A DNA stretch of 64,000 nt from Arachis hypogaea (lineage: Eukaryota; Streptophyta; Magnoliopsida; Fabales; Fabaceae). Under the pieces are notes generated by a model, which worked only from the letters and a program-made list of their open reading frames with translations, was not told where the DNA came from and did not search any database. The stretch covers positions 65,886,841 through 65,950,840 of the forward strand of contig NC_092048.1 in NCBI RefSeq assembly GCF_003086295.3, read 5' to 3'. How positions within the stretch are numbered: position 1 is the stretch's first letter; every line of letters starts with the position of its first letter. A program made the translations under genes and the position numbers. This document shows, one piece after another, positions 55,055 to 64,000 of the stretch.

Positions 55055-57202
55055 TCAGAGAACGGAATGCTCTTCGGGAGGGTGTTTCATGGCTTCTTCC
55101 AAATTGATCTTGAGAGTCTTGTCTCCGACCTCAAAGGAATATGTGCCGGTGAAGGCATCTAACTTGAATTTAGAGGTCTTTAGGAAGGGTCTACCAAGTA
55201 GAACGGAGGAGGCGCTTTTATTCTCTGTTGGGGGCATTTCAAGGATGTTGAAGTCAACTGGAAATACCAAATCCTTGATCGCCACAAGTACATACTCCGC
55301 TATTCCCATTACAGTGATCACACTCTTATCGGATAAGGCAAATTTCGCCACCGACTTCTTTAATGGAGCTAAGTTCAACCGCACAAAGATAGAAAGTGGC
55401 ATGATGCTTACGTAAGCCCCTACCTAGATCACACATACAGTCATGAAAAGTATGCCCACCAATACGACAAGACACCAAACACGGTCCAGGGTCACCACAT
55501 TTTTCTGGAATAGGCTTCATTAAGGAAGAAATTGAACTACCCAAGGATAATGTCTCTAACTCTCCTATCCTATCCTTGTGTGTAAACAAGTCCTTCAAAA
55601 ATTTTGCATACTTCGAAATTTGTTGAATGGCATCAAGAAGTGGTATGGTTACCTCAACCTTCTTGAACACTTGAAGCATGTTCAAATCAAACTCCGGAGT
55701 CTTCTTTGCCTTCTTCATCATGGAAGGGAATGGGATAGGAATGGATTCATCCACTATAGCTTTTCTCTTGGGTTCTTTAAGGCTTGCTTCTTCTTCCTCA
55801 TGCCTTTTGTCTACCTCCTCTTCTTCATGTGGAACTTCAACAACCACTTCTTCCTCATAAATATCTTCCATGACCCTAGGAGGTATCTCCTCCAATGTAG
55901 TTCTCGATCGTAGAGTGATGGCGTTGAGACCGCCCTTTGGATTTGGAAGGAGTTGGGATGGAAGATTAGAGGAGCTTGAGGGTTGGTTGGTGTTATTGTT
56001 TGAGGAGGACATGGCCAACTTTGAAATCATGTCTGTTAGATTGGCTAATTGAGCACTCATGCTACCATATTGTGCACTCAAGGTATTGAATTGAGCCTTG
56101 TTGTTCTCCTCTTGCTTTTCCATAGTAGCTCTAAGTTCATCAACTTGATTGGTGGAAGATGAAGAGGCTTGGTTGGAGTGTTGTCTTTGATGTGGTGCTT
56201 GGTACTTAGTGTAGTTGTTTTGGTTTTGATGGGATGCTTGGTTGTGGTGACTTTGGTTGGCTTGGTGGTTGTTGTTGTTATGGTGGTATTGGGATGAGGA
56301 TTGGTGATTATTGTTGTAGTGAGGAGAAGAGTTGTTCCATCTTTGATTTTGATTGCTCCCTTGTGCATTATCCCTCCACCCTTGATTGTGATTATTGCCA
56401 TGAGAGTAGTTGTTTTGGCCTTGAGGGGGGTAGGGTAGACAGTTGTTGTAGTTCACATTGGCTACAGCAATGGTGTACTCCTCTTGAATTTGGTGACATT
56501 GATTGGTGTAATATGTTATGCTAGAGCACAACCCACAAATTCTAGGAGGACCTTCAAGTCGAGCAACTTGGGGTGGGGCTTCGATGGCTTGGATAGAGTA
56601 GAATGCCTTTTGCTCTTTATGCATCTCCGTAAGGATAGTGGTCATATCTCCAAGCACCTTAGTTAAGCTTGCTTCAGAAGTTGGTGCTTCTACCACACCT
56701 TTGAGGGGATTGCTTCTTACCCTTACATGTTGTGTAGCCTCGGCAACATCATTTATCAAGCTCCAAGCATCTCCCACCGTCTTGTTTTTGGAAAGGGAGC
56801 CACTACTAGAAGCAGTGAGCAATCTTCTATCTTCTGCACAAAGACCTCCGGTGAAGTAACTAATGAGCAAGTGAGTATCCAATCCATGGTGTAGACAAGA
56901 TTCCAATAGCCTCTTGAACCTAGACCAATACTCATACAAACTCTCTTGGTATTTTTGCATTATACCCGAGATCTCCTTCTGGATGTAATCGGTCTTCTTT
57001 GGCGGAAAGAAATTGTCTAAAAACTCTCTTCTCAAGAAATCCCAATTGGTCACAATCTCATCTGGTTGCGAATAAAACCACGTTTTTGCTTGCCCTTCAA
57101 GAGAGAAGGGGAAGGCAAAAACCATGATAGCCACCTCATCGGCTCCATGCCTTTGAGCCGTAGAACAAGCAACTTGAAAATCTCTTAGATGTCGGATAGG
57201 GT
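55055..57202 (-). pseudogene. Element H gag-protease, 5' truncated by F and frameshifted
   Basis: The frame is open from the F border at 57202 (PIRHLRDFQVACSTAQRHG) through the gag domain (FPFSLEGQAKTWFYSQP, FFPPKKTDYIQKEI, SLYEYWSRFKRLLESCL). It continues through a zinc-knuckle relic CGLCSSITYYTNQC, with Tyr where His is expected, and a long Asn/Gln/His-rich linker. At 55419-55426 a tandem CCTACCTA shifts the frame within the protease active-site loop (CDLG). The rest follows in a second frame (55402-55055: VLLGRPFLKTSKFKLDAFTG). A TGA at 55057-55055 separates it from pol, which continues in that frame. Gag start codon and first residues lie beyond F. Confidence 0.88.
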
Positions 57203-58641
57203 TGATAAACCACTATTTTATGGTTTATCTTGTGCTCAATTGAGTGGATTTTATCAATCTTTCATACACTTATTCATATGATTTGCATGAGTTTACGTTT
57301 TCCTTCCTGATTTTGTGCTATGATTGAACACATGCTTCTTTGGTCTTAATTTTGATATGTCTAATCTTCTCTTATTACCATTCGATGCCTTGATATGTGT
57401 GTTAAGTGTTTTTAGATATTATAGGGCAGGAATGGCTTAGAGGATGGAAAGGAAGCATGCAAAAGTGGAAGGAATACAAGAAGTTGAAGGAACTGCAAAG
57501 CTGTCAGCCTGACCCTCTCACACTAAAATGACCATAACTTCAGCTACAATGAACCAAATGATGCGGTTTCAGTTGCATTGGAAAGCTAACATCCGGAGCT
57601 TCGATTTGATATATAATTTGCCATAGTAGCCATACAGCTAGGCGACGCGAACACGTGCTCCACGCGGACGCGTCGCAGTGACAAAAATCAGTTTGTCAGA
57701 TTTCGCAATCAGCCATTTCTGGGCTATTTCCGGCCTAGTTTCAAGCCCAGAAAACACAGATTAAAGGCTGCAAAGTGGAGGAATGAAGGGAGACGACGGA
57801 TATTTCACTTTTCATAATTTAGATGTAGTTTTAGAGAGAGAGAGGCTCTCTCCTCTCTCTTAGGATTTAGGATTAGGATTCCTCTTAAAGGAATTAGGAT
57901 TTCTTATTATTTCAACTTACAATTTCTTCTGAGTTCCAGGTTCAATGTTCCTTTTATTTATTTTTCCAATTTAATTTATGAACTTTTCCATGTTAGATTT
58001 GAATATCCTATTTAATATAATTTGAGGTATTTTCAGATCTATGATTTGTTTCTTTTATTTATGATATAAATAATTTAGAATTTTCCCTTTTGGCTGTGGT
58101 TAAGTGATTGGTGACGCTTGAGTTATCAAACTCGAGGTGTTGACTGAAAATTGGAATTCTTTGCTGATTAATTTGGATTCCACTAACTCTAGTCTTTCCA
58201 AGGGAAAGACTAGGACTTGAGGATTCATATTGATTTATCCACCTAACTTACCTTCGTAGTTAGAGTGGGAGCAAAATCCAATTTTCATCACAATTGATAA
58301 GGATAACTAGGATAGGACTTCCGGTTCTCATACCTTGCCAAGAGCTTTTCTAATTATTAGTTTATTCCTTTTTCTATTTACTATTCTTGCTTTTTATCTT
58401 ATACATTAAAAAATCCCACAAACATATCTTTTTCCATAACCAATAATAAATCATACCTCCCTGCAATTCCTTGAGAAGACGACCCGAGGTTTAAATACTT
58501 CGGTTATAAATTTTATTGGGTTTTGTTACTTGTAACAACCAAACTTTTGTACGAAAGGTCTCTGTTGGTTTAGAAACTATACTTGCAATGCAATTATAAT
58601 TTTATAAAAATTTCTTTACCGATAGAAAATCCCTAACGTCA
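57203..58641 (+). repeat. Element F 5' LTR
   Basis: 1439 bases from TGATAAACCACTATTTTATG to CCCTAACGTCA. A terminal inverted repeat GATAAACC/GGTTTATC lies at 57204-57229, CpG-rich dyads at 57640-57685 and a GA/CT hairpin at 57832-57861. No TATA box is clear. Confidence 0.88.
57832..57861 (+). promoter_or_regulatory. GA/CT hairpin in the element F LTR
   Basis: TAGAGAGAGAGAGG facing CCTCTCTCTTA across a short CTCTCT-containing loop. Related hairpins occur in the D and G LTRs. Confidence 0.5.
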
Positions 58642-58644
58642 AAA

Positions 58645-58661
58645 TGGCGCCGTTGCCGGGG
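58645..58661 (+). promoter_or_regulatory. Primer binding site (tRNA-Asp type), element F
   Basis: TGGCGCCGTTGCCGGGG three bases after the LTR, as in D. Confidence 0.87.
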
Positions 58662-58920
58662 AATTGCAAACGTGTTCCTTATTATTGGTTATTGTAAATA
58701 TTTACTTTTAAATTGATTTTTTTGAAAAAAAAAATATTCAGATTTTTATTTTAAAATTTTTTATCTTATCTTATCTTAGTTTTAAATTTCAAAAATCAAA
58801 TTTTTTTTTTCAAAAATCATATCTTTTTCAAAATCTTATCTTATCTTTTTTTTCAAAAATAATATCTTTTTCAAAATATTTTCTTTTTGTTAGTTTTTGT
58901 TTTTATTTTCCCATACTACT

Positions 58921-60471
58921 ATGAACTCTCACCCCTTTGGCTATGAGTCTGGTTACAATTATGTTGCAGGAAGAGGAGATTATAATGACAACTTGCATCA
59001 AGGATGGGACAATCAAAGATGGGCGGAGCCACAAGGACTTGATCAACCCTCATGGCAACAACCACCTCCAATGGACTATCAACAACCATTCTGTGATGCA
59101 TATCAAGGCAATGGCTATGGTGAGCAACCTTTTGATTACCAACAACCACCACCATATGCCTATGAACCCCCTCCTCAACATGACTTTGGAACACCATACT
59201 CACAAGCCCCTTTTCACCATTCACCTCCATATGACCCTAACCCTCAACCACCATACCAACCACCTTATGAGCTATATGAACCATATATAGAACCACCCCA
59301 ATTCCAACCCAATTACTCCCAAGAACCACCACCTCAATATTCACCATCTCTATATTCATCAATCCAAGAGAACTATGATCCTACTTATGATAGCCGAGCG
59401 CAACAAGAGTCAAAGGATCGTTTCAAGGAGACAGTGGTTCGACTCAATGCAACCATTCAACAACTGGGCCAAGCGATAAGCCGACTAGACTCCCGACAAC
59501 TGGACACTCAAGGAACTCCCATGGCTTCATGTGGAGAATCTACTGAAGAACGCAGCATGAAGGAGAAGCTAGAAACTCCAGTGGACAATGAACAGCATGA
59601 CTTTGTATCGGAACAATTGGAGGAAGCCGTAATCGTTAAAGAGGAAGAAGTGGTCGAAGACTTAGGAGATGCGAAACCTCCATGGGAAAGCTCAGTCATA
59701 GAACCCCCTTCTAAGGAGTTTGAATTTGTTGTTGAGGAGGGTGTACAACCTCCAAGGCATACCCTGGTTGAAGACTTGAAAGAGGTTGATCAAGAGCTGG
59801 ATATTCAAGAAAAAGAGGCACAACCTCCCATGCCCTTGGTGAGCAATGAAGAAGAGATTGGATTGGAAGAAAGCTACCAAGAGGAAGAGGTTGAAATTGA
59901 AGAAGCTTGCAAAGAGGTGGAAGATGTCAAAGAAGAGCACAAGGAAGTGGAGCTTGCAAGTTCATTAGAGACACCTCCCCCAAGGCCATTACCGTCCAAC
60001 ACAACATTCAAGTGGGTAAAATTCTCATCCTTGACCTTTACTTTCCCACTTGAATATGGGCTACTAGAGACGGATGGTCAACTTAGAGCTCCTTTTGGCA
60101 TTAAGAGTAAGAGGAAGATGGTCAGTGGTAAGAATTGTCCTGCAAGGTTCATTATGGTTGGAAGCTTTAAGTTTAAATGAAAAGGTTGGTGTAGAGCTCA
60201 ATTGAATAGGTCTAGGAAGCTGTTTGGATGTCTCAGTGAGAATTTAAATTGCATACCACCCGGATGGAATCATGATGATCAACAAGAAGACGGGTGCAAA
60301 AGCAAGATTTGGGACCCCGGAATTCAGTCTAGAAATCAACATTCTTGGGGCCTTGTCACTTGCTTTAACCTGCTTGAAGGCTTTCTGCGCCTAGTTTGGG
60401 ATCCCGGAGGCCATTGGAATTCCAAACATTGGTGGAGATTTTTGGATGAATACAAGCATAAGCCACCATAA
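58921..60471 (+). pseudogene. Element F orphan ORF (no known domain), one internal TGA
   Basis: ATG 58921 (MNSHPFGYESGYN) opens a frame to TGA 60178-60180; the same frame continues to TAA just after 60471 (GCKSKIWDPG, WWRFLDEYKHKPP). Residues 1-140 are rich in Pro, Gln, Tyr and His with repeated QQPPP/YEPP-like motifs. Then come a short amphipathic segment (ETVVRLNATIQQLGQAISRL), a strongly acidic stretch with repeated EEE, and a conserved FKWVKFSSLTFTFPLEYGLL. The D copy and the G relic show that the tail after the TGA belongs to the gene. It resembles neither gag nor protease that I can recognise. It could be a structural or decoy product of a non-autonomous element. Confidence 0.68.
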
Positions 60472-60488
60472 CAGGGAGCTCACCAAAT

Positions 60489-60538
60489 GTCCAACTTAAG
60501 AACTTTAACTAAAAGTGCTAGGTGGGAGACAACCCACC
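60489..60538 (+). promoter_or_regulatory. Two-hairpin element, element F (class II)
   Basis: GTCCAACTTAAGAAC (60489-60503, first stem weakened) then a perfect GGTGGG-AGACAA-CCCACC (60521-60538). It starts 15 bases after the end of the extended ORF. Confidence 0.75.
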
Positions 60539-60675
60539 GTGGTATGATCATTCTAATTTCAATCTTATTTAGTTTTGTTTGTTTTTGAGTTTTATTTTAT
60601 TTTATTGAACCTGGAATTATTCATAACATCTGCATCAGCATCTGCATACTGCATTTTGCATTTTGCATTAAAAAA

Positions 60676-61045
60676 ATGGCACGCGACAGCGTCGCCGACC
60701 CGTCCGCGCCATATGTGCGTTGGGAAGAAAACAAGATTGAACAGAGAGTCACGCGAAAGTGTGGCTGGAGGCGTGCCTTAGGCACAAACCTGCCCACGCG
60801 ACCGCGTCAACCACGCGGCCGCGTCATTTGGAAAATAGGCCTCCTACGCGTCCGCGTCACCCACGCGACCGCGTGCTCCTAAAAATCGACGTAAAAGAGG
60901 TGTATGGCAGAGAGTTATGATGGAGTGGGGCTGGAATGATGCTCGCAGCACAAGCCCTACCACGCGAACGCGTCACCTACGCGTCCGCGTCATTTTGGAA
61001 ATAAGGCCATTCACGCGTGGCCCACGCGTCCGCGTCGCATGTGAC
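60676..61045 (+). repeat. CpG-rich palindrome array, element F
   Basis: Paired dyads of the form ACGCGNCCGCGT separated by CA(A/C)CC, for example at 60795-60825, 60846-60872, 60961-60991 and 61012-61038. Pairs recur every 40-160 bases. The surroundings are AT-rich. Confidence 0.8.
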
Positions 61046-61177
61046 GCACAGTTTATCCAGATCAGCGCCAAAATTGAGGTTTATCAGATCCCAAATCTTG
61101 TTTCTACACACCGTCTTTAAGTGGATCATCAATGTTCCAACCGGGTGGCAAGCAATCCGAATTCTCACTGAGGCATC
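61046..61177 (+). other. Element F sequence after the CpG array
   Basis: Short non-coding remainder up to the G insertion. GCATC (61173-61177) is the expected duplication half for G. Confidence 0.5.
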
Positions 61178-61630
61178 TGATGAGTCCATATTTTACGACA
61201 TATTTTGGTTTGATTTGAGGGGATTTCATCACATAAACCCACATTTATCCATCTAAATAGCATGCTTTTGTGTTTTCTTCCGAAATTGTGCTTGAAAGTG
61301 AAAACATGCTCTTTTGTGCTTAATTTAGTCAATTTTGATTCACTTTATTCCCGTTTGGAGCCTTGATGTATTTGTTAAGTAATTTCAAGTTTCCAAGGCA
61401 AGCATGGGTTGAAGAAGTGAGGAAAAGAACATGCAAAAGGGAAAAAACCATGAAGAAATGGAGTTTGGAAGTTTCAGCACCCATGCGTATGCACAGGTAT
61501 ACGTGCGTACGCACAAGAGGAATTTACGAGCGACGCGTACGCGTGACCCGAATTACGTCAGCTCATTAATTGCAAATTACTGGGGGCAAATTTTGGGCCT
61601 CCAAGACCCAGTCCAACTCATTTCTGAAGC

Positions 61631-61637
61631 TATATAA
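61631..61637 (+). promoter_or_regulatory. TATA box, element G LTR
   Basis: TATATAA, about 70 bases before the GA/CT hairpin, which would then lie in the 5' part of the transcript. Confidence 0.5.
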
Positions 61638-61704
61638 GGCCAAAGTGAAGCTGAATAAAGGGGGGGGGCAATTAGGTTTACCTTTTATGATGCTTTCTCT
61701 TAGT

Positions 61705-61738
61705 TTCTAGAGAGAGAGAAGCTCCCCCTCTCTCTAGA
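61705..61738 (+). promoter_or_regulatory. GA/CT hairpin in the element G LTR
   Basis: TTCTAGAGAGAG faces CTCTCTCTAGAA across a loop with AGAAGCTCCC, a near-perfect 11-12 bp stem. Counterparts: F 57832-57861 and D 47671-47699. Confidence 0.55.
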
Positions 61739-63046
61739 ATTAGGATTTTTAGCTTAGTTTTCTTTTAATTTCAGCACTTTAATTCCTGCCTTAGTGCAGT
61801 TTCATTTATGTTTCTATGCTTTCTTGTCTTTATCTTCTTCATCTCTTTTGTTACTTTCTCTTTTATGCCTATTTTCATGTTATGAACACTTTTGTTATTT
61901 TAATTCTAATTAATGCAAATTTATGTTTTCATGTCATTTATTGCTTTCTTGAGTTGTCATTGTCATTCCCTTGCTTTGGTAGTTTTAGATTCTATTTTTA
62001 ATATAATTTAATATTATTTTATTTTCATGCACACCAAGTGTTTGATAAAATATTTGGCTTAGTTTTTACATATTTTTTTATTCACTCTCGGCTTGAAATT
62101 CATGACTTTGGTGTTTTCTTGAGTCATTGATGTCTATTCTTGTTTGATACATTAGAGTAGTTAGTTGATTTGGTCTCCCTTTACTCTATGTGACCCCTTA
62201 GTGTTGACATAGGACTTAGGGATTGAAATAAACTATGCCTATTTGACTTATCTTCGATGTAAGGTTGACTAAGTAGGATTAACTCTTCATAATCATCATA
62301 TGTTTGTGGTCAATAACTAGGATAGGTAGCCTTAGCTCTCAATTACTTGCCAAGGTGTTTTCTTGCATTTGAAGTTTTCTTTACTTTCATTTAATTGCTT
62401 TTGACTTTTATTGCTTTGATGTTTAATTTCTTGCATGTTTAGTTTTCATACTCTTGGTTGAGAAATTGGGTGTTTGGGTGGAATTGAGTTGTGGATGTCC
62501 ATTCCGCATTGTGTGAGAATAGTTAATTGGTTTGGTTTCCATTGACGCTAGTCTTTCACTAAGTAATTAGTGAGTTGACTAGGACTTATGGATTGAGACC
62601 AATTACACTCTTTTGACTAATTCTCAAGGAGGATTGACTAGTTTGGATTGATTCCACACAATTGCCATGTTTGTTGTCCATAACTAGGATAGGAATCCTA
62701 AATTTCCCAAGTCTCAATAAGAGCTCTTTTTAGTATTTAATTTCCATTTTCATTGCCTTACTTGCTTTCATTTGTTTTCTTGCATGCTAAGTTACTTCAT
62801 TGCTATTTACATTTCTTGCTCTCTTGCTTTCATTCCCAATTCCCCATGCTCTCTCCTTCATAGACAATAATTGTATACTTCATTGCAACTTCTAGGGAAG
62901 ACGACCCGAGGTTTTATTACTCTCGGTTATTTTGTATTGGATTTAATATTTGATCTTGGGAATTAATTGTTCGTCTAGACTATACTTTCAACGATGGAAT
63001 TCTATTTTGGGAAAATCTAGACTAACAATAGTTCTCTTATCAAATT

Positions 63047-63063
63047 TGGCGCCGTTGCCGGAG
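63047..63063 (+). promoter_or_regulatory. Primer binding site (tRNA-Asp type), element G
   Basis: TGGCGCCGTTGCCGGAG, with one mismatch in the last bases. Confidence 0.8.
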
Positions 63064-63374
63064 AGTTGCAATGGTGTATGTTTTTGGCTATTGTGCATAT
63101 GTGAATATTGTAAATAGCTTGCTTTTTGGTTGATTGTACATATTATGCTTGCTTATTTTTGGCTTTTGTAAATATGTTAGTATGTGAATATCTTGCTTCT
63201 TATTTGCTATTGTAAATATGCCTCTCTTTTTTGCTTTTTCTTTTTCTTGTTGGGAGCTAAAAGCTTGTTGGACACTCCATCCAAGTTTGGTGCAATCAAT
63301 TGGGAATTGTGGAGATTCTAGCATTGTTGGAAGCTCCATGATGAATTCAAGCACAAGATTGAAGCTCTCCATAA
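63064..63374 (+). pseudogene. Element G leader and relic of the orphan ORF tail
   Basis: AT-rich leader to about 63260, then a short segment whose translation still shows LHDEFKHKIEAL, corresponding to RFLDEYKHKPP at the end of the F ORF. Frame and start are lost. An unrelated minus-strand frame crosses it without motifs. Confidence 0.5.
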
Positions 63375-63424
63375 GTCTAACTTAAAGACAATAAATGAAA
63401 GTACTAGGTGGGAGATACCCCACC
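63375..63424 (+). promoter_or_regulatory. Two-hairpin element, element G (class II)
   Basis: GTCTAACTTAAAGAC (63375-63389, stem GTCT/AGAC) then GGTGGG-AGATAC-CCCACC (63407-63424). In the first stem the fourth pair is U-A here, C-G in D and H, and A-U in A, C and E1. Confidence 0.78.
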
Positions 63425-63639
63425 ATGGTAACACCTTCCTAACCCTCTCTTTGTACATAGTTTCAACTTATTGCATTTTGTTTCTTGTAGATAGCTTAGG
63501 TTTAGTTTAATTTCAAGCTTAATTTGATTAGATTTTAGTTTAGTCATGTGTTTTGATGAATAATATATTTTGGGGTTGAAAAGCTATTTTGGATTTCAAG
63601 ATTGCTGCCTTAGAGCACTAAAATTTTTTGAGAAAAACA

Positions 63640-63972
63640 GAGTATGTGCGTGCGCACACACCTATGTGTATGCACAAAACCCCAATTTTCGCGTTCTGTG
63701 CGCGCGCACCCACCTGTGCGCGCGCACACCAGCTTATGCACCCTCTTTTGGGAGCGTTAGCACACCTTGTGCGTTCGCAACCTCCCTCATTTTGCCTCTG
63801 TGCGTGCGCACGGACCTGTGTGCGTACGCACAGAAGGCGTGATAGCTGGCAATTTTGACGCTTAATATGAAAGAAAAAAATTTCAGCCTTCTGTGCGTGG
63901 GCACAAGCCTGTGCCCACGCACACCTCAAAACATGGCCTCTGGTGGCGGCATTTGCACGCATAGTGCGAACG
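63640..63972 (+). repeat. CpG-rich palindrome array, element G
   Basis: Paired TGTGCGNGCGCACA dyads (63646-63680, 63695-63730, 63800-63835, 63890-63925, 63955-63978), two dyads per unit separated by CACCT or GGACCT. Same arrangement as in F with a different core. Confidence 0.8.
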
Positions 63973-64000
63973 CACAACAAATTTGAGTTTTCTCATCGAC

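Larger units (their letters stand above)
48240..57202 (-). mobile_element. Element H: Athila-like gag-protease-pol element, both ends missing
   Basis: Minus-strand order: truncated gag-protease (57202-55055), RT, RNase H and integrase (to 51981), two-hairpin element, CpG-rich array, second ORF (50095-48762), 3' region cut by D. The 5' side is cut by F. No LTR of its own is visible, so its LTR family is unknown. It carries the same class of two-hairpin element as D, F and G and is the best candidate for their pol supplier. Confidence 0.85.
57203..61177 (+). mobile_element. Element F: non-autonomous LTR retrotransposon, 3' part cut by G
   Basis: Plus strand: 5' LTR 57203-58641, primer site, orphan ORF 58921-60471, two-hairpin element, CpG-rich array, then a break at the G LTR. 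It carries no gag, protease or pol motifs. It interrupts the H gag gene; AGGGT at 57198-57202 is the expected duplication half. Same family as D in LTR ends, ORF and hairpin class. Confidence 0.87.
61178..63042 (+). repeat. Element G 5' LTR
   Basis: 1865 bases from TGATGAGTCCATATTTTACG to GTTCTCTTATCA. TATATAA at 61631-61637, a GA/CT hairpin at 61705-61738, CpG dyads at 61483-61552. It includes two related segments (62100-62340 and 62460-62700: TGTTTG/GACTAGGACTTA/ACTAGGATAGG...), an internal duplication of about 250 bases. Confidence 0.85.
61178..64000 (+). mobile_element. Element G: minimal non-autonomous LTR retrotransposon, 3' part outside window
   Basis: 5' LTR 61178-63042 and primer site 63047-63063. 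About 200 bases of leader lead directly into a decayed tail of the D/F orphan ORF (about 63261-63370), the two-hairpin element and a CpG-rich array. All other coding sequence is gone. The 3' LTR is not reached. Confidence 0.8.

Noticed and set aside
1..64000. A host single-copy gene, rRNA, tRNA or defence-type gene cluster
   Set aside because: Every coding signal could be assigned to an LTR element or plastid DNA; no residual ORF shows a host-protein motif.

Overview
The window is plant nuclear repeat DNA and looks like a pericentromeric block of nested LTR retrotransposons. I found no host gene. Tract composition, tRNA-Asp-type primer sites, Athila/Tat-like Ty3 polyproteins, the LTR start TGATGAGCGGATAATTTATA and the abundant palindrome TGGCGTTTAACGCCAG point to a legume. 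Arachis (peanut) is my best guess, from memory of its dominant Ty3 families; no search was run.

Layout. 1-11252: a plus-strand non-autonomous element (called E1) in head-to-tail tandem, giving internal region, LTR, internal region, LTR. 11253-18852: element A (minus), cut on its left by E1. 18853-23546: element B (plus), cut on its left by A. 23547-31534: element C (minus), cut on its left by B. 31535-33481 plus 46175-48239: element D (minus), cut by C and split by element E. 33482-46174: element E (minus), a complete 12.7 kb gag-pro-pol element flanked by the 5-bp target duplication GGGTT. 48240-57202: element H (minus), an Athila-like gag-pro-pol element, cut by D on one side and by F on the other. 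57203-61177: element F (plus), same family as D. 61178-64000: element G (plus), a stripped-down relative, open at the window end. The implied insertion order is H, then D, C, B, A, E1, with E also inside D and F then G on the right.

Inside the pol gene of E lies about 1.3 kb of plastid DNA joined from two non-adjacent plastome regions: the 3' end of ndhD, and the 3' half of rps7 with the rps7-ndhB spacer.

How the parts relate. E carries the RT, RNase H and integrase that A, B, C and probably E1 lack. H is the likely pol-bearing type for D, F and G. A, B, C, H and a remnant in E carry a second ORF downstream of the polyprotein (putative plant transposon protein type, PF20167-like). Every element that retains the region has a two-hairpin structure just after the polyprotein stop or at the equivalent place. 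Its stems show compensatory base changes, and it falls into two classes that match the two presumed pol donors. Each family also carries its own array of short CpG-containing palindromes. All polyproteins have stops, frameshifts or insertions, so nothing here looks autonomously active.
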